Below are positions 8,484 through 16,183 of a stretch of DNA of 64,000 nucleotides, one piece after another (positions within the stretch are counted from its first letter, which is position 1; each line of letters starts with the position of its first letter). The position numbers and the translations under genes were made by a program. Source of the DNA: Cohnella panacarvi Gsoil 349 (GTDB taxonomy: Bacteria; Bacillota; Bacilli; Paenibacillales; Paenibacillaceae); the NCBI RefSeq assembly GCF_000515335.1, contig NZ_KI911563.1, forward strand, positions 4,539,233 through 4,603,232, in the 5' to 3' direction. The notes beneath the pieces were generated by a model, which had not been told where the DNA came from, did not search any database, and worked only from the letters and a program-made list of their open reading frames with translations.

Positions 8484-10112
8484 ATGAGCGTACAACAACT
8501 GAACGATTTGGTATTGGATACCGACGTGCTCGTCATCGGAGGAGGCCCGGCAGGTACATGGGCGGCGCTTACGGCGGCGGGGAACGGGGCGAAAGTCGTG
8601 CTCGTAGACAAAGGTTATTGCGGTTCGAGCGGCGCGACGGCGCCATCAGGCACGGGAGTCTGGTACGTCAAGCCGGAAGAGAAGCTTCGCGAGGAAGCGA
8701 AGGGGAGCCGGTATACGCTCGGCGGACATCTCGCGGAATCCCGTTGGATGGACCAGGTGCTTGATCGGACCTATGAGAATATGAACAAGCTAGCGGCCTG
8801 GGGGTATCCGTTCCCGCTCGACGACTCGGGCACGCCGTACAAACGGGGGTTGCAAGGTCCCGAGTACATGAAGCTCATGCGCAAGCTCGTCCACAAAGCG
8901 GGCGTCAAAATTCTCGATCATAGCCCCGCCGTAGAGCTGCTTGCGGACGAACACGGCGTCGGAGGCGCTACGGGCGTACGGCTGCAAGCCGGAGGGACGT
9001 GGACGGTGCGGGCAGGCGCGGTCATCATCGCGACGGGAGGCTGCGCGTTCCTGAGCAAGGCGCTCGGCACGAACGTGCTCACGGGCGACGGTTACTTGTT
9101 CGCCGCGGAAGCGGGAGCGGAGCTGTCGGGCATGGAGTTCTCGAACGCGTACGCCATCTCGCCGACGTTCTCGTCGGTTACGAAAACGGCCTACTATCGC
9201 TATGCTTCGTTCTATTATGAAGACGGAACGGTCGTAGAGGGGGCCGGTTCGACTCGCGGGAGGTCGGTGATCGCCCGCAACCTGCTTCAAGGCAGACAGG
9301 TGTACGCGCGGCTCGACCAGGCGCCGGAAGATATCCATCGCCTGCTGCGTGTCGGCCAGACGAATTTCTTCCTGCCGTTCGACCGGCTCGGCATTAATCC
9401 GTTCACCGATAAGTTCCCGGTTACGCTTCGTCTTGAAGGTACCGTGCGCGGAACCGGCGGCATTCACGTCATCGACGAGAGCTGCGCGACGATCGTGCCG
9501 GGGCTGTACGCGGCCGGCGACGCGGCGACGCGCGAATTCATCTGCGGCGGTTTCACCGGCGGAGGCAGCCACAATGCCGCATGGGCGATGTCCTCGGGTT
9601 CGTTCGCGGGCGGCGGCGCGGCGAATTACGTGAAGAAGCTCGGCGAGAGGAACGAGACGCGCAAGCTGAGAGGCTTGTCGTCCACGACGTTGACCCATCG
9701 GAAGACGGGAACGCCGGAGGCGCTGACCGCGTCGCGGACGCAGGAGCGGATTCAAGCGGTCAGGGATGAGGTGGCTCCTTACGATCGTAACTTGTTCCGT
9801 ACGGATGAGGGGCTCTCCCAGTCGCTCGATCGACTCGACGATCTGTGGAAAGACATTCGCGGTTCCGTATCGACTCGCGATGCGGAAGGCGTGAAGGCAA
9901 GGGAGACGGCAGCCATGACCGCAACCGCGCGTTGGATGTATCGCTCCGCCCAAGCGCGCACCGAGACGCGGGGCATGCACAAGCGGGAAGACTATCCGAA
10001 GATGGATGCCGCTCAGCGTTACCGTCTTGTAGCCGGCGGTCTGGACGATATTCGCGTCCGCAAGGTGGAAGTCGCCGAACCGATCGCGGCGCTGAAGGAG
10101 GGTGCGCATTAA
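8484..10112 (+). CDS. AprA/fumarate-reductase-family FAD flavoprotein
   Basis: The 542-residue flavoprotein starts with a dinucleotide-binding fold (VLVIGGGPAGTWAALTAAGNG, ~15-35), followed by DKGYCGSSGATAPSGTG at the FAD ring and the C-terminal FAD segment VPGLYAAGDAATREFICGGFTGGGSHN. This is the architecture of adenylylsulfate reductase alpha, fumarate reductase and L-aspartate oxidase. The 4Fe-4S protein overlapping its stop codon makes an AprAB-like pair the best description. Embedded in a sulfonate/taurine-type importer operon, it may oxidise or reduce an imported organosulfur compound, but the reaction is unknown. It lacks an obvious signal peptide, so it is cytoplasmic. AGGAGG lies 7 nt before the ATG. 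Confidence 0.85.
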   Translation: MSVQQLNDLVLDTDVLVIGGGPAGTWAALTAAGNGAKVVLVDKGYCGSSGATAPSGTGVWYVKPEEKLREEAKGSRYTLGGHLAESRWMDQVLDRTYENMNKLAAWGYPFPLDDSGTPYKRGLQGPEYMKLMRKLVHKAGVKILDHSPAVELLADEHGVGGATGVRLQAGGTWTVRAGAVIIATGGCAFLSKALGTNVLTGDGYLFAAEAGAELSGMEFSNAYAISPTFSSVTKTAYYRYASFYYEDGTVVEGAGSTRGRSVIARNLLQGRQVYARLDQAPEDIHRLLRVGQTNFFLPFDRLGINPFTDKFPVTLRLEGTVRGTGGIHVIDESCATIVPGLYAAGDAATREFICGGFTGGGSHNAAWAMSSGSFAGGGAANYVKKLGERNETRKLRGLSSTTLTHRKTGTPEALTASRTQERIQAVRDEVAPYDRNLFRTDEGLSQSLDRLDDLWKDIRGSVSTRDAEGVKARETAAMTATARWMYRSAQARTETRGMHKREDYPKMDAAQRYRLVAGGLDDIRVRKVEVAEPIAALKEGAH

Positions 10113-10444
10113 TGATTGAGCTGCTCAGCCAAGAGAAATGCATTTCCTGCAATCAATGCGTGAACGTCTGCCCGACGAACGTGTTCGAGAAAGTCGAAGA
10201 CGGCATTCCGGTCATCGCCCGCCAGAGCGATTGCCAGACGTGTTTCATGTGCGAGCTGTATTGCCCGGTCGATGCCCTGTACGTCGCTCCGGACTCCGAG
10301 ACTCCGTTACCCGTGAGCGAGGAAGAGCTGGAAAGCAGCGGCTTGCTCGGCGGTTATCGGGAGAAAGTCGGCTGGGGACCCGGACGCACGCCGGTGTCGA
10401 AGCACGAATACATGTACCAGCTCGCGGTCAAAACGTCATTGTAA
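10112..10444 (+). CDS. 2x[4Fe-4S] ferredoxin-type subunit, AprB-like
   Basis: The 110-residue protein has two full cluster motifs, CISCNQCVNVCP (~10-21) and CQTCFMCELYCP (~40-51), and a C-terminal tail with GWGPGRTPVSKHEYMY. It starts at the ATG of TAATG, one base overlapping the flavoprotein stop, which argues for translational coupling and a stoichiometric complex. AprB subunits are usually longer, so this is a minimal electron-transfer partner. The frame is open upstream inside the flavoprotein gene, but that extension has no family support. Confidence 0.88.
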   Translation: MIELLSQEKCISCNQCVNVCPTNVFEKVEDGIPVIARQSDCQTCFMCELYCPVDALYVAPDSETPLPVSEEELESSGLLGGYREKVGWGPGRTPVSKHEYMYQLAVKTSL

Positions 10445-10490
10445 CGATGCAATAGCATTGCGGTTTCATAGTTGAGAGGAGTCATCCGAC

Positions 10491-11519
10491 ATGACAAGAC
10501 AAAGGTTCAGCCATCATTTACGACATACAAGCTTGATCGTTATCGCCGTTATCGCGTTGATCGCCGTTCAGGCTTGCGGCAAGAAAGACAACGGCGAGAC
10601 TTCGCCCGCGGCCGCCGCCGCTTCGGATTCGCCTTACGCGAACGTGCCGAAGACGCTAACTTACGGATACATCGGCGCGAACAAGCTCAACCTGCCCGGC
10701 GGCGCGGAAGGCTGGGGGCTCTATAAAGGCATTATCCAGGAAGAGTTGAAGCCATACGGCATTACCGAAGTCGCCACGGTCGGATTCCCGAACGGTCCGG
10801 ACCAGACCGAAGCGCTCATCAGCGGGCGTCTCGATTTCGGCAGCTTAGGCGACACGCCGGCGATTCTCGCGCGTTCATCGGGCGCCAAAACCCGCATTAT
10901 CACGCAACAAGTAACGGATCTCATTGGTTATTTGATCGGCAAGAAGGACGGTCCGAAGACGCTCAAGGACTTGGAAGGGAAGACGATCGCGATCCAGAAA
11001 GGCTCCTATATGCATCGTTATATCGTCGGTTTGTTGAATTCGGAAGGCATCAAGGACGTGAAGTACGTCCATATGCTCCGTCCTGACGGGGAAGCGGCGC
11101 TCGCGCGCGGCGAAGTCGACGCCATGACGAATTCCGGCGTCCCGTCCTTGAAGCTGATCGACCAGGGTTTCCCGCTCCTGGACGATTCCTCGAAGCATCC
11201 CGAGCTGCTCGGAACGAGCACGACGGTCGTCTCCGAGCCGTATCTCGAGAAGTTCCCGGATTTCCCGCGAATATGGAACGAGGCGCGCCTAAAGGCGTTG
11301 GAGGACGCGAAGCAGCATGAGGATGAGTATTACGAATTTCTGGCGCAAGTGAACAACACGACGCCGGAGCTCGTGAAGAAGGTGTCGCCGCTTTCGCAGA
11401 ACAAAGACGCGCCGTTCACGGACGACGGATTGAAGCTGCTGGAAGGCACGAAAGGTTTCCTCGTGGAAGAGAAGCTCGCCACGTCGGATTTCCAAATCAG
11501 CGAATGGATCGTGAAATAA
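10491..11519 (+). CDS. SsuA/TauA-type substrate-binding lipoprotein
   Basis: The 342-residue protein has a signal peptide with a lipobox (AVQAC, Cys29), so it is anchored outside the membrane. The mature part has the class features TLTYGYIGANK, ISGRLDFGSLGDTPAILA and LEGKTIAIQKGSYMHRYIV, as in aliphatic sulfonate/nitrate/taurine binding proteins. It completes the importer begun at 5933. GAGAGGAG precedes the ATG by ~9 nt. The ligand is unknown; organosulfonates or other sulfur compounds are plausible, and thiamine-precursor importers of similar fold cannot be excluded. Confidence 0.88.
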   Translation: MTRQRFSHHLRHTSLIVIAVIALIAVQACGKKDNGETSPAAAAASDSPYANVPKTLTYGYIGANKLNLPGGAEGWGLYKGIIQEELKPYGITEVATVGFPNGPDQTEALISGRLDFGSLGDTPAILARSSGAKTRIITQQVTDLIGYLIGKKDGPKTLKDLEGKTIAIQKGSYMHRYIVGLLNSEGIKDVKYVHMLRPDGEAALARGEVDAMTNSGVPSLKLIDQGFPLLDDSSKHPELLGTSTTVVSEPYLEKFPDFPRIWNEARLKALEDAKQHEDEYYEFLAQVNNTTPELVKKVSPLSQNKDAPFTDDGLKLLEGTKGFLVEEKLATSDFQISEWIVK

Positions 11520-11532
11520 GGAGGGATACGGG

Positions 11533-11724
11533 TTGGCATCGCATGCGCTTGCTATAGAGAGTTTCGGGCTGGAGGAAGCTTATCCCGACCATTCGGTCGC
11601 GTGTATTCCCGGCGCCGACCACACGTTCGGAGCGAAGCACCCGTACGAAGGCTTCACGAAGCATTTGGAAGAAGCATTCGAGCACTCGCTCCGGTTTTTG
11701 CGGAGAGTGTTCGCTGCCCAATAG
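11533..11724 (+). pseudogene. C-terminal remnant of a dienelactone-hydrolase-like alpha/beta hydrolase
   Basis: The 63-residue frame reads IPGADHTFG followed by HPYEGFTKHLEEAFEHSLRFLRR, the end of an alpha/beta hydrolase around the catalytic His, with no nucleophile elbow or core. AAGGAGGG sits 8 nt before a TTG, so it may still be translated. It most likely survives from a full gene that was deleted during assembly of the operon between the lipoprotein and the nitroreductase. A small functional peptide is possible but less likely. Confidence 0.6.
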
Positions 11725-11741
11725 AATCGGAGGGAATCGTC

Positions 11742-12374
11742 ATGAGTACGATACAGACGCAAGATTGGGAGCTGCCGGTCCGTTATACGGAAGAAGTCGC
11801 GAACGCTCGCGAGGCGAACGCCCCCGTTCACCCGCTTATATTAAACCGTTGGTCGCCTAGAGCCTACGAACCGCGTCCGGTGCCGGAAGAGCTGCTGGCG
11901 ACCGTGCTGGAAGCCGCCCGCTGGGCTCCTTCCTCCAGCAACCAGCAGCCTTGGAGGTTCTACGTGGCGCGTACGCCGGAGGAGCATGAGACGTTCCGTT
12001 CCTTCATCAAGCCGAACAACAGACTATGGACGGACGGTGCTCCGGTCCTGATTCTGATCGCATCGGAGAAGCTGAAGGAAGACGGCGGGCCGAACGGCGC
12101 GCACGCATTCGACGCGGGAGCGGCGTGGGGGATTCTCGCATTGCAAGCGCAGCTCGTCGGATTGTCGACGCGCGCCGTAGGCGGATACGACCGCGACAAG
12201 GCGAGAGAAGCGCTGGGTACGCCGGACGCGATTGAATTGCACGCGGTCATCGCGCTCGGCTATCGCGGAGATGCGGTTTCATTGCCGGAAGCGCTGCGCG
12301 AGAGGGAGAAGCCGAACGGCCGACGTTCCGCGCGCGATAGCTTGCTGCCCGTACCGACCGCCGCGCGGCGATGA
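11742..12374 (+). CDS. Nitroreductase-family FMN oxidoreductase
   Basis: The 210-residue protein has the nitroreductase signature RWSPRAYEPRPVPEELLATVLEAARWAPSSSNQQPWRF cut here into its parts: NRWSPRAYEPRPV (~29-41), ARWAPSSSNQQPWRF, and the C-terminal HAVIALGYRGDA. These enzymes bind FMN as dimers and reduce with NAD(P)H. The substrate is unknown. GGAGGG is 7 nt before the chosen ATG; the longer open frame overlaps the hydrolase remnant and is not supported. Its stop overlaps the next start (ATGA), so it is coupled to the MFS gene. Confidence 0.85.
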   Translation: MSTIQTQDWELPVRYTEEVANAREANAPVHPLILNRWSPRAYEPRPVPEELLATVLEAARWAPSSSNQQPWRFYVARTPEEHETFRSFIKPNNRLWTDGAPVLILIASEKLKEDGGPNGAHAFDAGAAWGILALQAQLVGLSTRAVGGYDRDKAREALGTPDAIELHAVIALGYRGDAVSLPEALREREKPNGRRSARDSLLPVPTAARR

Positions 12375-13645
12375 CCGTATACGCGGATCGGACGACCAAG
12401 TTCGTCCATACTTATTTTCACGCGCTGACTCACCGGAACTATCGTACGTTCTGGCTGGGGCAGTGCGTTTCCTTGATCGGCACGTGGGTGCAGAACATCT
12501 GCCAAGCCTGGCTCGTTCTCTCGCTCACGAAGTCGCCGCTGCTGCTCGGCATGCTGGGGCTGGCGCAATTCCTGCCGTTAACCGTTCTGTCGTTGTTCGC
12601 GGGAGTGCTCGTCGATAAATTTCCGAAGCGGGCGATTCTAATGGTCACGCAGACGGTCGCGATGACGCTTGCCTTCACGACCGCGGCGCTCGTCTTCTCC
12701 GGCGCGATTCGGTTCGAGCACATCCTCGTCATGGCTTTTCTGCTGGGCGTATCCAATACGTTCGACATGCCGACGCGACAATCGATGAACATCGAGTTGG
12801 TCGGCCGCGACGATCTCATGAACGCGGTAGCGCTTAATTCCATGACGTTCAATCTCGCCCGGATCGTCGGGCCCTCGATCGGCGCGCTCCTTATGGCCAC
12901 CGTCGGGGTGGGCTGGTGCTATGCCCTCAACGGGATGACGTTCATCTTCGTCTTGTTTACGCTCAGGCAGTTGAAGCTGTCCCCGTTCATCAGAGCGGCT
13001 CGCGCCGGCACGACCGTATGGGGCGAAATCCGCGACGGATTATCGTACATCCGTTCGAACGCGCGGCTGGCGCAGACGGTGCTGTTCGTCGCGATCGTCG
13101 GGACGCTGGGCTTCAACTTCAACGTGCTCGTCCCCGTATTGACCAAGGAAGTTCTCGGAGCGGGAGAAGCGACGTACGGAGTTCTCATGTCATGCCTAGG
13201 CGTCGGGTCGCTGATCGGCGCTCTGACGATCGGCATGAGGAGCCGAAGCGGACCGAAGCTGAAGCTGACGATCTCGCTGAGCTTGATCGTCCCGATCAGC
13301 CTCGCGTTGCTGGCGTTCGCGCGTACTCCTGCGGCGGCCGGCGCGTTGCTGCTCGCGTGCGGCTTTCTGAACATCGCGATATCGACGAACAGCAACTCCT
13401 TGCTGCAGATGTCCGCAGCCGACGAATACCGCGCGAGAGTCATGAGCGTGTACACGCTCGTATTCGCCGGAAGCACGCCGTTCGGCAATTTGTTCACGGG
13501 CTGGACGGCCGACAAGTACGGCGTCGACGTCGCGTTCATAAGCTGCGGCGCGCTGGCGTTGGCGCTTGGGGCGGCGGTCGTATATGCGTTCCGCGGCAGC
13601 GGCAGGCGGGAGCCGCTTGACGAACCCGCGGCCCATCTACTATGA
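12371..13645 (+). CDS. MFS transporter, EntS-like
   Basis: The 424-residue protein has about 12 transmembrane segments and resembles the MFS_3/EntS exporter group: NYRTFWLGQCVSLIGTWVQNICQAWLV at the first helices and the loop FDMPTRQSMNIELVGRDDLMNAVALNS. ATGA overlap with the nitroreductase ties it to the operon. It may export a product or a toxic intermediate of the pathway, which is inference. Its last codons contain a promoter (13617-13646) for the next transcription unit. Confidence 0.85.
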   Translation: MTVYADRTTKFVHTYFHALTHRNYRTFWLGQCVSLIGTWVQNICQAWLVLSLTKSPLLLGMLGLAQFLPLTVLSLFAGVLVDKFPKRAILMVTQTVAMTLAFTTAALVFSGAIRFEHILVMAFLLGVSNTFDMPTRQSMNIELVGRDDLMNAVALNSMTFNLARIVGPSIGALLMATVGVGWCYALNGMTFIFVLFTLRQLKLSPFIRAARAGTTVWGEIRDGLSYIRSNARLAQTVLFVAIVGTLGFNFNVLVPVLTKEVLGAGEATYGVLMSCLGVGSLIGALTIGMRSRSGPKLKLTISLSLIVPISLALLAFARTPAAAGALLLACGFLNIAISTNSNSLLQMSAADEYRARVMSVYTLVFAGSTPFGNLFTGWTADKYGVDVAFISCGALALALGAAVVYAFRGSGRREPLDEPAAHLL

Positions 13646-13646
13646 T
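13617..13646 (+). promoter_or_regulatory. Sigma-A promoter inside the 3' end of the MFS gene
   Basis: TTGACG, an 18-bp spacer and TATGAT lie across the MFS stop codon. Transcription would begin near 13653, 27 nt before the leader ORF. Confidence 0.6.
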
Positions 13647-13679
13647 GAAGTTACTTCAACCGTTAAGGGGAACGAATTT

Positions 13680-13703
13680 ATGTTGGTCTTGGTTCTGAAC
13701 TGA
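13680..13703 (+). CDS. Seven-codon leader ORF (MLVLVLN)
   Basis: ATG TTG GTC TTG GTT CTG AAC TGA follows AAGGGG by 9 nt and lies just behind a good promoter and ahead of an intrinsic terminator (13847-13874). The gene downstream is the MutS2-like ATPase at 14147. This is the architecture of a leader peptide in transcription attenuation, as in antibiotic-inducible ABC-F and related genes. Translation is inferred only from the ribosome binding site and context. Confidence 0.4.
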   Translation: MLVLVLN

Positions 13704-13846
13704 TAATCCAATAAGCTGTGCCAATGCCATGCGAGTCGAATCGCCTTCTACCGAAGGCCTGTTTCGCCGTATTCATGAGGCGCGGTCGGATGCCAGTGAA
13801 GAACCCGGTACAATTCCTCGCCTGCGGGCGTATCTTAGGAATGTTA

Positions 13847-13874
13847 GCCGTGTCCGTTCGGGCACGGCTTTTTT
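13847..13874 (+). terminator. Intrinsic terminator in the leader of the MutS2-like gene
   Basis: GCCGTGTCC, a 4-nt loop, GGGCACGGC and six T form a canonical terminator about 195 nt after the predicted transcription start. Upstream leader sequence can fold into further hairpins: GCCTTC-TACC-GAAGGC and ATTCCT...AGGAAT enclosing CGCC-TGCG-GGCG. Confidence 0.85.
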
Positions 13875-13920
13875 GCGTCTTCGCGGAGTTTGCGCCGGGG
13901 CGTTACGCTTCGTCAGAGCC

Positions 13921-14106
13921 AATAACGGCAAATCGACAGTTATTTCGCATCGAAAATAAGGTTGAAGCGCGAATACCAACAAATCGATCGCTATTGGGGC
14001 GAAGCAACGCGGCCATTAGGCATCTGGGCTGAAATAACTTCAACTGGTTGTTATTTCTAGGCAAACCAGCAACAGCGGGATAAATAACTGCTAATCGTTG
14101 TTATTT
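13921..14106. repeat. Four-palindrome intergenic element E2
   Basis: Palindromes at 13921-13945, 13971-13995, 14032-14056 and 14082-14106 have centres 50, 61 and 50 bp apart. Units 3-4 have perfect AAATAAC/GTTATTT ends. Units 1-2 carry CAAATCGA in the core and units 3-4 the inverse-like core AACTGGTTG/TAATCGTTG. The last unit ends 27 bp before the ribosome binding site of the next gene. Confidence 0.75.
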
Positions 14107-14146
14107 CCCAGAGGACACACCAACCAACTGACAGGAGGCTCTCCCC

Positions 14147-16087
14147 TTGAGACCACACGCGTTGAACAAATTAGAATATAACCGCGTTATCGATATTTTA
14201 CGGACTTATGCGACGACCTATTTAGGACGCGAGCAGATCGAGAAGCTGGAGCCGAGCGACAGCATGCCGGTCATCGCCCGAAAGCTGGCCGAAGCGGAAG
14301 AAGCCCGCAGTCTGCTGGCCAAAGGCGCGAGCGCGCCGCTGCCGTCGCTTGAAGGAATGGAGACGATCATGGCGCTGCTCGGCACCGGGTATGTTTTATC
14401 GGAGCAAGATTTCGGGCATCTTGCCCAATTCGCGCGCAGCTGCGAGCAGTTGAAGCAGTATATGGCTTCCAAGAAGACGGAGGCGCCGTCCGTCGCCTCT
14501 TACGTCTATGCCATGCACGACCTGAAGCCGCTTCGCGAGCAGATCGAGCAATGCGTCGACCGAGGGCGGATCGCGGATACGGCCAGCGGCAACTTGCATA
14601 AAGCGCGCAAGAAGATTCGCGTCGCCGAGGAACGGCTGCATAAACGGCTGGACGGAATGCTATCGCGCCTGTCCGACATTCTGCAAGAGCGGCTCGTTAG
14701 CCAGCGGAACGGTCGGTACGTGCTGCCGGTGAAGAAGGAATTCCGCAAACGGGTGCCGGGCACGGTGCTCGATGAATCCGCCAGCGGGCAGACCGTATTC
14801 GTGGAGCCGTCTGAAGTCGCGGGTCTTCAATACGAGCTTAGCGCGCTGAAGTCCGAGGAGACGCGCGAGGAAGCGCTCATCTTGGCGCAGCTTACGGGCG
14901 CCGCGGAAGGATACGCGCATGAGCTTGGCATTAATATGGAGACGGTGGGCCACTACGATTGTCTATTCGCGAAAGCGAAGTGGGGCCTCGCGATCGGCGG
15001 CATCGCGCCGAAGGTGAACGAAGACCGGCTGATCGATCTGCGGGAAGCCCGGCACCCGCTATTGTCCGCCGCTCCGGTGCCGCTGAACGTCATGCTCGGC
15101 GGAGACTACCGGGCGCTGCTCATTACCGGCCCGAACACGGGCGGCAAGACCGTCGCGTTGAAGACGGTCGGGCTGCTTACGCTGATGGCCCAGTCCGGAT
15201 TGCTCATTCCGGCGGCGGAAGGGAGCAATCTGGCGATATTCCGTTCGATCGAGGTCGATATCGGGGACGATCAGAGCTTGGACGCCTCGCTCAGCACGTT
15301 CTCGTCGCATCTTCGCAACGTCATCGATATTCTCGGGCACGCCGGCAACAAGACGCTCGTCCTGCTCGACGAGCTGGCGACAGGCACGGACCCCGGAGAA
15401 GGCGTGGGTTTGTCCATTGCCGTCCTGGAAGAGCTGTATCGCCGCGGCGCCGCGCTGATGGCGACGACCCATTTCAACGAGATCAAGGAATATGCCCGCG
15501 TGACCCCGGGATTCCGCAACGCCCGCATGGCGTTCGACGAAGAGACGCTGCGTCCGCTCTACCGGCTGGACATGGGCGAAGCAGGCAACAGCTACGCGTT
15601 CGTTATCGCCGCGAAGCTCGGCATTCCGCGGCAGATCGTCGAGCGGGCGCGCGTCATTGCCGAGAGTATTAAGGCGGGCAACGGCGATCATGCCGGCCAA
15701 CGCGCCGTTATCCCCGTCGCTCAGTTAGAAGAAGCGCAACCGAAGAAGGCGAACGCGCAGCAAGCCCGCCATGCCGTGCAACAGCCTGCCTCCGTCCAGC
15801 CGGATTGGGAAGTTGGCGACGTCGTCTTCGTCCCGCATCTGAAGCGGACCGGCGTCATCTACCGGCTGCCTGACGAACGCGGCAACGTGACGATCCAAAT
15901 CCAGAAGGAGAAAATCGTCATTAACCATAAGCGCGTCCGCCGATACATCGAGCGCAAGCAACTGTATCCCGGGCAAGATTACGACATGGACATCGTGTTC
16001 GACACCGTGGAAAATCGCAAGAAGCGAAAGCTGATGAACAAACGCCACGTAGACGGACTATCGATCGAATCTCAGCCGGAAAAATAA
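14147..16087 (+). CDS. MutS2-like ATPase lacking the Smr domain
   Basis: The 646-residue protein has a MutS-family core: coiled lever region, Walker A ITGPNTGGKTVALK (~325-338), Walker B TLVLLDELATGTDP and the ATPase switch THFNEIKEYA. After the ATPase comes a KOW-like segment (WEVGDVVFVPHLKRTGVIYRL). MutS2 is normally ~785 residues with a C-terminal Smr nuclease; that is absent here. It is therefore a shortened paralogue, as found in several Bacilli under the name MutS. MutS2 proteins rescue collided ribosomes or act in recombination; which applies here is unknown. The start is TTG, 8 nt after AGGAGG. Confidence 0.82.
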   Translation: MRPHALNKLEYNRVIDILRTYATTYLGREQIEKLEPSDSMPVIARKLAEAEEARSLLAKGASAPLPSLEGMETIMALLGTGYVLSEQDFGHLAQFARSCEQLKQYMASKKTEAPSVASYVYAMHDLKPLREQIEQCVDRGRIADTASGNLHKARKKIRVAEERLHKRLDGMLSRLSDILQERLVSQRNGRYVLPVKKEFRKRVPGTVLDESASGQTVFVEPSEVAGLQYELSALKSEETREEALILAQLTGAAEGYAHELGINMETVGHYDCLFAKAKWGLAIGGIAPKVNEDRLIDLREARHPLLSAAPVPLNVMLGGDYRALLITGPNTGGKTVALKTVGLLTLMAQSGLLIPAAEGSNLAIFRSIEVDIGDDQSLDASLSTFSSHLRNVIDILGHAGNKTLVLLDELATGTDPGEGVGLSIAVLEELYRRGAALMATTHFNEIKEYARVTPGFRNARMAFDEETLRPLYRLDMGEAGNSYAFVIAAKLGIPRQIVERARVIAESIKAGNGDHAGQRAVIPVAQLEEAQPKKANAQQARHAVQQPASVQPDWEVGDVVFVPHLKRTGVIYRLPDERGNVTIQIQKEKIVINHKRVRRYIERKQLYPGQDYDMDIVFDTVENRKKRKLMNKRHVDGLSIESQPEK

Positions 16088-16103
16088 CCAAGGCATCCAT
16101 TCA

Positions 16104-16132
16104 TTGATGCATCCGTCCGGCGCTGTTATAAT
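16104..16132 (+). promoter_or_regulatory. Sigma-A promoter of lepA
   Basis: TTGATG, a 17-bp spacer and perfect TATAAT lie 52 bp before the lepA start, so lepA is transcribed independently of the MutS2-like gene. Confidence 0.75.
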
Positions 16133-16183
16133 GAAGTGATAGTTCAAGCGACGCATGGAACCGGCTGGAGGGTATTTATTTTC

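Noticed and set aside
8790..10109. 439-residue minus-strand ORF opposite the flavoprotein
   Set aside because: Arg-rich shadow frame without motifs.
13653..13846. Known riboswitch or 6S RNA in the leader before the MutS2-like gene
   Set aside because: Sequence does not match the cobalamin, TPP, FMN, SAM, lysine, glmS or ydaO consensus blocks I could recall; kept as a leader-ORF attenuator candidate only.
13921..14106. CRISPR-like repeat/spacer pattern with 25-nt repeats
   Set aside because: Only four palindromic, divergent units with a longer middle gap; no cas genes; not a CRISPR.
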